From contig JBDREC010000024.1 in NCBI GenBank assembly GCA_043820105.1, positions 1-46,003 on the forward strand: a stretch of DNA of 46,003 nt, in the 5' to 3' direction. This document shows positions 33,715 through 40,964 of the stretch, piece after piece; position 1 is the stretch's first letter, and each line of letters begins with the position of its first letter. Position numbers and translations under genes: made by a program. The notes beneath the pieces were generated by a model, which had not been told where the DNA came from, did no database searches, and saw nothing but the letters and a program-made list of their open reading frames with translations. Source of the DNA: JBDREC01 sp043820105 [NCBI: Pseudomonadota bacterium]. GTDB taxonomy: Bacteria; Bdellovibrionota_F; JAHFAK01.

Positions 33715-34470
33715 CTACTTTAAAAATTTTAATAATGACATGATTACAATTGAGACGGTTTCTACTCTTAAAACGGTTTTGCCCAGGTTGACCATTTTAA
33801 AGCCGCTTTCAATAGCTATGTTAGCTTCCATTTCAGAAAAACCACCTTCGGGTCCAATTACAATTACTACTTTTTCATATTCTGGCAGCATTTGAATAGC
33901 ATGCTTTATGTTTGTATATGAAATATCCTTCTTTTCTTCCCAAAAAAAGAGTTTAAGTGTTTTTTTGCTTTTACGAAATTCCTTTAATAGTGGTTCGAAG
34001 CTGTTAATGTCATGGACAAGTGGGATGTGTTCAAGCTTAGATTGTCTAACGGCTTCAATTGCAATTTTTTGCCACCGTTGAGTTTTCTTTTTTTCTTTTG
34101 ATTCATCTAATTTTGGAACACTTCTTTCAGAGCTAAAAGGAATGATTTTATTAATTCCAAGCTCAGTTGTTTTCTGAATAATAAAATCAAGTTTTTTTGC
34201 CTTTGGAAGTGCTTGGCATAAGGTAATTTCTGGAGAGTCAATTTTATTTTGTTTTAGTTTTTTAATATTAGAAACGATTAGTTCATTTTTCTTTATTGCT
34301 TCAATTTGAGCGCAAGCTCTTTGATTTTTTTCATCAAAAAGTATAATATTTTCTCCATATTTTAATCTCAATGACTTAACTTGATTGATAATTTCTTTTG
34401 ATTTTAGAGAGGCTTTATTTGTTTGAAAATTATCAAGGTCAATATCTGAAAAAATCAAAGCTTCATTCAT
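33715..34470 (-). CDS. rsmE: 16S rRNA (uracil-1498-N3)-methyltransferase RsmE
   Basis: The 251-residue protein has the full RsmE layout: an N-terminal PUA-like domain and a C-terminal SPOUT methyltransferase. Diagnostic stretches are KLDFIIQKTTELGINKIIPF followed by SSERSV, AIEAVRQSKLEHIP, IGPEGGFSEMEANIAIESGF and the knot-forming LGKTVLRVETV. It methylates N3 of U1498 in 16S rRNA using SAM. Length is normal. GGTGG at the end of the preceding gene serves as ribosome site and only 2 nt separate them, so translation is probably coupled. Confidence 0.95.
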   Translation of the reverse strand: MNEALIFSDIDLDNFQTNKASLKSKEIINQVKSLRLKYGENIILFDEKNQRACAQIEAIKKNELIVSNIKKLKQNKIDSPEITLCQALPKAKKLDFIIQKTTELGINKIIPFSSERSVPKLDESKEKKKTQRWQKIAIEAVRQSKLEHIPLVHDINSFEPLLKEFRKSKKTLKLFFWEEKKDISYTNIKHAIQMLPEYEKVVIVIGPEGGFSEMEANIAIESGFKMVNLGKTVLRVETVSIVIMSLLKFLK

Positions 34471-34472
34471 TT

Positions 34473-34928
34473 TTAATTACCACCAGTTGTTCTATTTGTA
34501 ATGGCTTTTTTAAGTTTCATGAAATTTAAAAGTCCAAATCTAGCAAGATACCTTAGCATTGATTTGCCTCCCAATTTTAAAACAGCAAGATAGCCTTTGG
34601 TAGTTAATTCTAAAAAGGAAATATTGAATTTAACATTCATTTTCTTTTTTCGAACATTTTCAAATACTTTTATGCCATAGTCAGCGATATCATTTGAATC
34701 CATTGAAGTAATTTCTTCAAGGCTTTCATTTGACAGATAAAAACACAGATCAAAATCACTTGTTTCTTTATTAAGACATATAAGTTTATTGGGACCTTTT
34801 TTAATAAAGCAGTTACTTTGATCGTCTGTGAAGATAACTTTGATTACAGCACCTTCTTTTAAGCAAGAAGCAAGCTCTAAAACGATATGGCTTTGGTTTA
34901 TAAAATCATTTAACAATTCATAACTCAT
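34473..34928 (-). CDS. SCP2-like small protein, function unknown
   Basis: The 151-residue protein shows a pattern loosely like the SCP2 sterol-binding fold: an early strand pair (GAVIKVIFTDDQSNCFIKKG), a central FDLCFYLSNESLEEITSMDS, then NVKFNISFLELTTKGYLAVL with LKLGGKSMLRYLARFG. The assignment is weak and based on the spacing of the D/N-x-x-V/F strands and the ending helix. No catalytic residues or signal peptide are visible. It has AGGAA before the ATG and lies between the nitroreductase (9 nt) and rsmE (2 nt). Confidence 0.7.
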   Translation of the reverse strand: MSYELLNDFINQSHIVLELASCLKEGAVIKVIFTDDQSNCFIKKGPNKLICLNKETSDFDLCFYLSNESLEEITSMDSNDIADYGIKVFENVRKKKMNVKFNISFLELTTKGYLAVLKLGGKSMLRYLARFGLLNFMKLKKAITNRTTGGN

Positions 34929-34937
34929 TTTAATTTC

Positions 34938-35459
34938 CTAATCTATCCACTCAAGGATTTCATTAATATTTTTTAATTTTCTTTGGCCAGGTTCTTGATC
35001 TGAATATCCAACTGGAATAACAGCTATTGGCCTTAAATTTGAAGATAAATCAAGGCAATTGGCAACTTTAATTTCATCAAATGCACCAACCCAACAAGTT
35101 GATAAACCAAGTGATTGGGCTGTTAATAGCATGTTTTGTATACTGGCAGCTGTATCCTGGATAGAATAAAGCCTTAAGCCACGTTTTCCATAACTTTGAA
35201 TAGCGGCTTCTTTATCAATGCAAACAACTATAGCGCAGCTTGCATCTTTAATAAAGTCTTGACGAAGTGCAGTTTCAACAAATTCTTTCTTTTTTTCTTC
35301 ATTAGATATCACAAGAAATTTGTAAGGTTGAACATTTCCGCCTGAGGGTGCATAAACGGCAGCTTCAATTAATTTTTCAATTGAAGCTGTATCAACTTTT
35401 TTAGAGCTGTCATAATTTCTAATGCTTCTTCTTTTTTTTATTATATCCATTAATTCCAT
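34938..35459 (-). CDS. Nitroreductase-family FMN oxidoreductase
   Basis: The 173-residue protein is a typical short nitroreductase: RRSIRNY near the N-terminus, then EAAVYAPSGGNVQPYKFLVI, DTAASIQNMLLTAQSLGLST followed by CWVGAF, and RPIAVIPVGYSDQEP at the end. Homologues bind FMN as dimers and reduce nitro compounds, quinones or flavins with NAD(P)H in the cytoplasm; the substrate cannot be predicted. AAGGA lies 7 nt before the ATG at 35459. It is the first gene of the operon running down to 32864. Confidence 0.92.
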   Translation of the reverse strand: MELMDIIKKRRSIRNYDSSKKVDTASIEKLIEAAVYAPSGGNVQPYKFLVISNEEKKKEFVETALRQDFIKDASCAIVVCIDKEAAIQSYGKRGLRLYSIQDTAASIQNMLLTAQSLGLSTCWVGAFDEIKVANCLDLSSNLRPIAVIPVGYSDQEPGQRKLKNINEILEWID

Positions 35460-35590
35460 GTTTCATCCTTAGTTTAAAAAAGGTACTTTAATTGATCTCT
35501 AGACTAGTAAATATAAAATTCCAACATATTTTTTTAAAAATTTAAAAAGGTTCTTGTTTTTATATTTTTATTTAATAAACTTTCATTATT

Positions 35591-36106
35591 ATGAAAGAAA
35601 TAATTTTAGAACATTTATCAAGTCTTGATCCGTCTTTATATGTTTTGCTTTTAGCTATTTTACCAATATTTGAAGCAAGATATGCTATGATAGCAGCCTT
35701 TGCTCTGAATGCTTCTGTTGGAGGCATGCCATGGCAAGAAGCTTTTGTTATATCTGTCATTGGAAATATCTTAATCATTATTCCTGTTTTGCTGATGCTA
35801 CCTTGGATAAATAAGGTTATGCATAAATGGGAATTTACCAGTAAGATAATGGATTATTTTTTAAGACGAGCAAGAAAGCGAAAAGACCTAATAGATAAAT
35901 ATGGTTTTTGGGGCTTAACTGTTTTTGTAGCCATCCCTTTGCCTGTAACAGGTGCTTGGACAGGTTCTTTAATGGCATTTTTATTTGATATTAAGTTTAA
36001 AAAGGCGATTTTAGCAATTATTGTTGGTGTTTTGATTGCAACTTCAGTTATGACAATTGCTTCTTATGGGGGCTTCAGTTTTTTATCCTTCTTATTGAAG
36101 TTGTAA
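35591..36106 (+). CDS. Small multi-drug export family (COG2426) membrane protein
   Basis: The 171-residue membrane protein has about four hydrophobic segments. It carries hallmarks of the Sm_multidrug_ex/COG2426 family: LPIFEARYAMIAAFALNASV near the N-terminus, the second FVISVIGNILIIIPVLLMLP segment, DKYGFWGLTVFVAIPLPVTG and AWTGSLMAFLF. Despite the family name, transport has hardly been tested, so the substrate is unknown. It stands alone between divergent and convergent neighbours. No good ribosome site precedes the ATG at 35591. Confidence 0.88.
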   Translation: MKEIILEHLSSLDPSLYVLLLAILPIFEARYAMIAAFALNASVGGMPWQEAFVISVIGNILIIIPVLLMLPWINKVMHKWEFTSKIMDYFLRRARKRKDLIDKYGFWGLTVFVAIPLPVTGAWTGSLMAFLFDIKFKKAILAIIVGVLIATSVMTIASYGGFSFLSFLLKL

Positions 36107-36184
36107 TGGCAATGTTTTAAGACGGATCTCGCTACTATTCTAAATTGAACCAACTAGTAATATTGTTTTCCAAAGATCTTTTAA

Positions 36185-36447
36185 TTTTATATTTTCAAGG
36201 CACTTTGCGCAGCAAGCCTCACCTATCTTTCAATAGGAACCTTAGATACTGGAAGCTCAGTCGATGACTACCAAGTGTATGTCTGCAAACCAGATGGAAT
36301 TTGGCTAGTGACAACAACAGGTGTAACAGCTGCAGACCTGTCGTAGATTTATGGCGCAAGGTATATTCATTAAATTACGAAGTATTTGAAGGCGCCAATT
36401 CTGGAACCCAACCGTCTGTCAGTCAATGGATTCCTCCAACAACATAA
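36185..36447 (+). pseudogene. Decayed gene fragment with foreign composition
   Basis: Two plus-strand frames join into a coherent peptide with one frame change near 36330-36345. The first reads ALCAASLTYLSIGTLDTGSS then VDDYQVYVCKPDGIWLVTTT. The second reads VVDLWRKVYSLNYEVFEGAN then SGTQPSVSQWIPPTT and stops at 36445-36447. There is no start codon. The DNA is richer in G and C than its neighbours. The Y-x-V-x-E-G...P...QW pattern recalls carbohydrate-binding or phage tail-fibre modules, but this is weak. It is probably a remnant of a transferred gene. The rest of the spacer (36107-36498) shows nothing else. Confidence 0.4.
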
Positions 36448-36498
36448 ACAGGATGAATTCTCTCTTAAAAAAAATATTCAATAAGCAACCTGCCTATA

Positions 36499-37596
36499 TT
36501 ATTCATTTGCTCTTTTCATTTTCCACCACTTTTCTGTTTTGATATGCCCAAAGACTGAAACTGCTTCACCCATTTTGGGAAATGTTGCATCTACATGCAT
36601 TCTGTTTGCAATCGAAAAAATAATACCAAATGGTTCATGCCAACTATGCATTGCCAAGTCAAAAGAGCTGTTATGAATGGGAAACATAATATTTCCTCTT
36701 AGATCAATATGTGATTGAACACTTTCCACAGGCATCATATGCATCTCTTTCCAATCTTCATGGTATGCTCCTGCTTCCAAAAACGTCATATCAAAGGGAC
36801 CATACTTTTGTCCAATTTCTTTAAAACCTTTAAAATAACCACTATCTCCACTGAAATATATTTTAGCTTTTGGTGAGTTTATTACCCAAGAGCACCATAG
36901 GGTTTTGCCACCATCAAAGAGGCCACGTCCAGAGAAGTGTTGTGCAGGAGTAGCAACCAACTCAATTGATTCATGACGCGCACTTTCCCACCAATCAAGT
37001 TCAACAATGTTTTCTTTGTTTATCCCAAATTGAATTAGTGTATCTGATAACCCCAATGGAACAAAAAACTTTTTAGTTTTATTCCGTAATGATTTAATAC
37101 TATCTTCATCTAAATGATCATAGTGATTATGTGAAATGACTACTCCTTCAACTTCAGGTAGGTTTTCAATGTTTATTGGTAAAACATGAAATCGTTTGCT
37201 ACTTAATATGTTTGTAGGAGAAATATTATCTGAAAACACAGGATCTGTGAGCCAAAACTTCCCTTCAATTTTAAAAAGAAGTGTTGAGTGAAGTAGACGG
37301 ATTACAGAGTAGTCCTCAAGTTCAAGTAAGGATTCTATGCTTTGTTTTATAACAGGAATGACATTTTTATCTTTTGGTTTTGAATCTTCGGACTTTTCAG
37401 TGATATACTTCCAAAGTCCTGAAAAGATATTTGAAATACCTATCTTGTACCTACTCTTAGGATCAGGATTTACAAATTTTCCGTTTAAGACATGATCTGA
37501 TGCCGTCTTAGTGGCTACATCAGTTGAAAGGACAGTACAATAAAACATAAATACTCCTGAGAATAGTATTAAAAAATACTTTTTATAATTCCACAC
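36499..37596 (-). CDS. Metallo-beta-lactamase-fold hydrolase (RomA/NAPE-PLD-like)
   Basis: The 365-residue protein begins at GTG 37596 with AAGG upstream and a hydrophobic leader (YFLILFSGVFMFYCTVL). The single Cys there does not form a good lipobox, so a plain signal peptide or anchor is more likely. The MBL core shows STLLFKIEGKFWLTDPVFSD, the zinc-ligand motif VISHNHYDHLD (about 153-162), TPAQHFSGRG, KIYFSGDSGYFKGF and MFPIHNSSFDLAMHSWHEP. This set matches the UlaG/RomA/NAPE-PLD-type group that hydrolyses phosphodiester or similar bonds with two zinc ions. The substrate is unknown and location outside the cytoplasm is inferred. All metal ligands seem present. Confidence 0.9.
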   Translation of the reverse strand: MWNYKKYFLILFSGVFMFYCTVLSTDVATKTASDHVLNGKFVNPDPKSRYKIGISNIFSGLWKYITEKSEDSKPKDKNVIPVIKQSIESLLELEDYSVIRLLHSTLLFKIEGKFWLTDPVFSDNISPTNILSSKRFHVLPINIENLPEVEGVVISHNHYDHLDEDSIKSLRNKTKKFFVPLGLSDTLIQFGINKENIVELDWWESARHESIELVATPAQHFSGRGLFDGGKTLWCSWVINSPKAKIYFSGDSGYFKGFKEIGQKYGPFDMTFLEAGAYHEDWKEMHMMPVESVQSHIDLRGNIMFPIHNSSFDLAMHSWHEPFGIIFSIANRMHVDATFPKMGEAVSVFGHIKTEKWWKMKRANE

Positions 37597-37689
37597 AGTT
37601 ACAACCTTAAAATTAATATAATTAGAAAAGACTTATTAAATATCAACAAACACTCTGAGAAATTCTAAAGTTTCTCTAAGTGATTTTTT

Positions 37690-38037
37690 TTAATTTTTAG
37701 TACTTTGAATTAATCTAAAAAACATTTTAGAAAGAGTTTCACATTGATTATAGAAATTATTATAAATCTCTTTGTCAAAATCACTATCTGTAAAAATAAG
37801 ATCTAAAACAGTAACACATTCATATACAGATCCTCTTGCATAAGAATAGAAGTTTTTTTTCTCTTTTTTTGAAAATCTTCCAGATCCTTCAGCAATATTA
37901 AGGATGATTGAAATTGATGCACGGTTGAGTTGGTCTTTAAGTTCTTTATCGATTTTATTAGTCTTTAGAAAGGATTTGATTTCTTTATAGAAGATTTTTG
38001 ATTTCTGGTAGACATCAAGCTTTTCAAAATCGAACAT
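37690..38037 (-). CDS. Four-helix bundle protein (S23 / 23S rRNA intervening-sequence type)
   Basis: The start at 38037 (MFDFEKLDVYQKSKIFYKEI) matches the usual family start; the longer frame to 38133 translates repetitive spacer text. The 115-residue protein continues with ELKDQLNRASISIILNIAEG, SGRFSKKEKKNFYSYARGSV and YECVTVLDL, the classic signature of the S23/IVP four-helix bundle. The family was first seen inside 23S rRNA intervening sequences but is now common as stand-alone genes, and its molecular role is unknown. Here it is 140 bp from tRNA-Ser and not in an rRNA operon. Confidence 0.9.
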   Translation of the reverse strand: MFDFEKLDVYQKSKIFYKEIKSFLKTNKIDKELKDQLNRASISIILNIAEGSGRFSKKEKKNFYSYARGSVYECVTVLDLIFTDSDFDKEIYNNFYNQCETLSKMFFRLIQSTKN

Positions 38038-38151
38038 GGTGTATCCAATTATTAGTACTGGGTTTGAGTTTGAGTAGTGGGGGGGTAAATTTTTCTTCTT
38101 TCTTCGGTTTTCTTCTTTTTCCTCAATACTCATTACCCTAACTCACTACTC

Positions 38152-38183
38152 CCGTAAATTTTGAGGTTACGAAAAATTTACGG
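38152..38183 (-). other. tRNA trailer hairpin
   Basis: CCGTAAATTT (38152-38161) and AAATTTACGG (38174-38183) form a perfect 10-bp stem that includes the discriminator base and last acceptor bases of the tRNA-Ser. It may form in the precursor before 3' processing, or act as its terminator with the internal U-run. Confidence 0.4.
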
Positions 38184-38270
38184 AGAGCGCGGGATTCGAA
38201 CCCGCGAGGCAGTTTAACCCGCCCACACGATTAGCAATCGTGCGCCTTCAGCCGACTCGGCCAGCTCTCC
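38181..38270 (-). tRNA. tRNA-Ser (anticodon GCU)
   Basis: On the minus strand the sequence starts GGAGAGCTGGCCGAGTCGGC and ends in a matching GCTCTCC plus discriminator G. The anticodon stem CACGA/TCGTG holds loop TTGCTAA with anticodon GCT at 38233-38235, reading AGC/AGU serine codons. A long variable arm (GGGCGGG...CTGCCTC region) and the T-arm GGTTCGAATCC are typical of a class II tRNA. The length is 90 nt. The CCA end is not encoded. Confidence 0.97.
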
Positions 38271-38303
38271 AAATTAGACTCTAAATCTAATTTCAAACAA
38301 GGA

Positions 38304-38331
38304 TTTATAATAATGATATTTAATTGTAAAG
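38304..38331 (-). promoter_or_regulatory. Candidate promoter for tRNA-Ser
   Basis: On the minus strand CTTTAC (38326-38331) is followed after 16 nt by TATAAA (38304-38309), about 35 nt before the tRNA 5' end. The surroundings are AT-rich, so this is only plausible. Confidence 0.4.
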
Positions 38332-38348
38332 ATTTTTCTTTTTATATT

Positions 38349-39361
38349 TTAGCTTTGTTTTTTTATTATTCTATTTATTAAACTTGGAAATATTTGTTCT
38401 TTATTGACAGTGAGCTTATCGTAAGCAGATGCCTTTAATGAAAGAGAGGTCAGGTCAGCAAACTCTTCAACCAATAGGGGGAATTGGCTGAACTTACCGG
38501 CTAGAGCAAAAAATGTATTATCATTTAATTTCATTATAACATGGTCGTATTTTCTTTTTTTCATTTTAATATGTTCTGTTTTTATGCCCCAGTAGCATCC
38601 TGCAATTTCATTAATATCAATTCCCAGCTTTTTGCACATTATTTCTTGATAATCTTTCTGGTTTATTTCTTCATCAAGGTTTATTCTAGTATAAGAACCC
38701 AATGTAGAAATATAATTATTATTTACTCTGATCTTAATATGATTAAAAATATCTTCAGCATTTGGTGTGAAACGGACAAAATTTGGATAATTTAATGCTT
38801 TTTTTAAAACAAGTATTGGGCTTTTTGTTGATTTAATATTTCTAGACTCATCGTTAAAACCAAGCTCTTTTATGTGAAGTGGCAAGTTTTTTCCTGAAGC
38901 TATTATTAAAAGGTCAGGTTTTATTGTATGTTTATTCAGTTTAACATGGGTTTTATTGTGTTTTGAGATTAATTTATATTTTGCTTTTGTTATTATTTTT
39001 GTGTCAGAATTTAACCTAGAAAGTAAGGAACAATAAATACTTTCAATGTCCATAATAGAATCAGTGCTTTTTACTAATTTGTATTTACTAGGTCCATTTT
39101 CAGAATTTTCCCAGGTCTTTGCAAGTTCAATAAGATTTGTGTCTGATAAAGACTCTTCTTTAAAATTATATCCTAATTTTTTTAATCTAGCTAAGGCTAC
39201 AAAGTGCAAATAATACTTCCAGCCTAATTTTTGCCAGAGTTTTAAATCATTTGAGTTTATTGCATATATAAAATTAACTCTTTCATCCGTAAACCAGCCC
39301 TCGGGACTTGGAAAATACAGTATTCCATTTTTTGAACAATTTATGTTTAGTTTTTTTTTTT
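38349..39361 (-). CDS. FAD-dependent oxidoreductase, C-terminal part in shifted frame
   Basis: This frame (annotatable from 39446, but coherent only from the A11 tract at 39351-39361) continues the N-terminal FAD-binding frame at 39283-39609. It reads KLNINCSKNGILYFPSPEGW, KPDLLIIASGKNLPL (the second dinucleotide-type strand of such flavoproteins) and ends near DKLTVNKEQIFPSL. The protein looks like a D-amino-acid-oxidase-type flavoprotein of about 410 residues when joined. Deleting one A from the A11 run gives a continuous reading IFPKKKLNINCSKNG. There is no ribosome site for a separate start at 39446. Substrate unknown. Confidence 0.7.
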
Positions 39362-39609
39362 GGAAAAATATTTCCATATACTTTAGATAAAGATGAAATG
39401 GCCCTATGGCAGGAAAGTAAGGTGGATTTGTTTGGAAGGGGGGCATATAAAAATCCAGTATGATACCAATTTTGAGTTGCTAAAGAGGCTTCACCACCAA
39501 GCCTTTCTTCTTTTTCTAATAAAATAATCTTATAGTTATTTCTTGAAAGAATTTCAGCCAGGCAAATACCTGAAATTCCTGAACCTATTATTACAGCAGT
39601 TTTTTTCAT
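39283..39609 (-). CDS. FAD-dependent oxidoreductase, N-terminal part (split at A11)
   Basis: This frame encodes the Rossmann N-terminus of a flavoprotein: VIIGSGISGICLAEILSRNN with GxGxxG, then KIILLEKEERLGGEASLATQ with the acidic residue at the end of the second strand, and YHTGFLYAPLP. It loses homology after YGNIFPKKK at the A11 run and ends at 39283 in poor sequence. The start codon overlaps the stop of the upstream geranylgeranyl-reductase-type gene (ATGA at 39606-39609), so the two are translationally coupled. With the following frame it forms one enzyme, possibly phase-variable or wrongly sequenced at the homopolymer. Confidence 0.7.
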   Translation of the reverse strand: MKKTAVIIGSGISGICLAEILSRNNYKIILLEKEERLGGEASLATQNWYHTGFLYAPLPNKSTLLSCHRAISSLSKVYGNIFPKKKTKHKLFKKWNTVFSKSRGLVYG

Positions 39610-40796
39610 TTAATGAAACCATTTAATAATTTATATAAAAATCTAAATAATTTTATGTCAGCTGGTTTTTTTCTTTCACTTACAACATCACTAATATAAT
39701 TTGAAAGAAATTTACATGAACAGATTAAATAGAAATTAAGTTTGCCAAACCGTTTGTGATATAGAAGTTTTTCAGCAAAACTATAGGCTTTATAGATAGG
39801 AGCAATATTTTTTCTTAGTTCTTTTGGATATGAGTTAATAATTGTATTGTCGTTTTTTATCAAAGCCATATGCACTGTTTGAGCTGCAATTAAGGCAGAT
39901 TCCATTGCTTTTCCAACGCCTTCGCCATTTAAAGGATATGTGGTTCCTAAAAGCTCGCCTACAAGTAAAACTTTACCTTTTGCTGCATGCTTTAGATTGG
40001 ACAAGTTCGTGTTAATAAAAGCACCTTTTGGTTTTTCTAGCCAAGTAAAGTTTTTACCTTTTAAGCTTTTAGTAGTTTTTAAAAAATGATCTAGTTTGTT
40101 TTTTAAAAAAAGACCATTTTTGATACCACCACATCCAATATTATAAATATTGTTACCCATCGGAAAAATCCAAAAATAGCCAATTTCAAATTTGTTTTCA
40201 AAATAAATCTGAGGGTTTTGAATATTCCACTCTGCCTTACAATAAGCTCTAAGCGCAAAAATCTTTCTTTCAAATGCTAGCTTTTTATTCAATTGTTCGG
40301 AAATAGATTCCATATTTTGGCATCCACTTGCTAAAATAAGAAACCTTGCTTTTATTCTCTCTTTTTTGCCATTTTCTCCATTAGCTACTGTAATTTCAAT
40401 ATTATCATCTTTTTCTAATATTTCACCTAAGTACTTGCCTTGTCTAGACAGAGCACCTTTATTTTCGGCCCACTTTTTCAAAATTTCATCTAATCTTTTC
40501 CTTTTTAAGGAATAAAATAGTGTTTTGATTTTGAATGATTTGTTTTTAAAAGGAAAAACTAAAACTTCTTCAGCTTTAAAGGCCTCTTTTGAAATTTGCT
40601 CAAAAAGCTCTAATTTTTTCAATATTTTTATGCTGCTTTCTAATAAGCCATCACCGCAAATTTTATCTCTTGGAAAGGTGGCCTTATCTAAAAGTAGAAC
40701 TGAATGTCCTTTTTCTGCTAATTTGCCGGCAGCAACTGCACCTGAAGGTCCAGATCCAACAATAATAACGTCATAAAAATTAAGAGCCTTATTCAT
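39606..40796 (-). CDS. Geranylgeranyl-reductase-family FAD protein
   Basis: The 396-residue flavoprotein has the FAD-binding start YDVIIVGSGPSGAVAAGKLA, then LLLDKATFPRDKICGDGLLE, the standard mark of this family. A conserved substrate-domain stretch YFWIFPMGNNIYNIGCGGIK follows. A third FAD-contact motif GKVLLVGELLGTTYPLNGEG and VGKAME come next, and the C-terminus is basic and helical. Family members reduce prenyl double bonds of lipids or quinones, or act on other aromatic substrates; the exact reaction is open. A partial paralogue lies at 45621-46003, so this chromosomal region carries at least two. It heads a two-gene unit with the coupled oxidoreductase, and is divergent from the large lipoprotein. 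Confidence 0.9.
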   Translation of the reverse strand: MNKALNFYDVIIVGSGPSGAVAAGKLAEKGHSVLLLDKATFPRDKICGDGLLESSIKILKKLELFEQISKEAFKAEEVLVFPFKNKSFKIKTLFYSLKRKRLDEILKKWAENKGALSRQGKYLGEILEKDDNIEITVANGENGKKERIKARFLILASGCQNMESISEQLNKKLAFERKIFALRAYCKAEWNIQNPQIYFENKFEIGYFWIFPMGNNIYNIGCGGIKNGLFLKNKLDHFLKTTKSLKGKNFTWLEKPKGAFINTNLSNLKHAAKGKVLLVGELLGTTYPLNGEGVGKAMESALIAAQTVHMALIKNDNTIINSYPKELRKNIAPIYKAYSFAEKLLYHKRFGKLNFYLICSCKFLSNYISDVVSERKKPADIKLFRFLYKLLNGFIK

Positions 40797-40900
40797 ATCT
40801 ATCGCATAATGGTGAAAAATATTATTCTAAGTTAATTAATAATAATTAATCTGACAATAAAATAAGCAACAGGAATATAAAATATAGAAATTTCTCTTTA

Positions 40901-40929
40901 TTGACAGCGAATAGTAAAAAAGTTATTAT
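40901..40929 (+). promoter_or_regulatory. Sigma-70-type promoter of the large lipoprotein gene
   Basis: TTGACA (40901-40906) and TATTAT (40924-40929) are separated by exactly 17 nt. The -35 is perfect and the -10 has one mismatch. Transcription would start near 40936 and the GAGGAG ribosome site follows at 40955. This is the best promoter in the window. Confidence 0.75.
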
Positions 40930-40964
40930 TTTTCATCAAAAAAAATAGTATCATGAGGAGAGGT

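Noticed and set aside
38038-38133. N-terminal extension of the S23-type protein
   Set aside because: The extra residues translate repetitive spacer text; family proteins start at the MFDFEKLDVY position.
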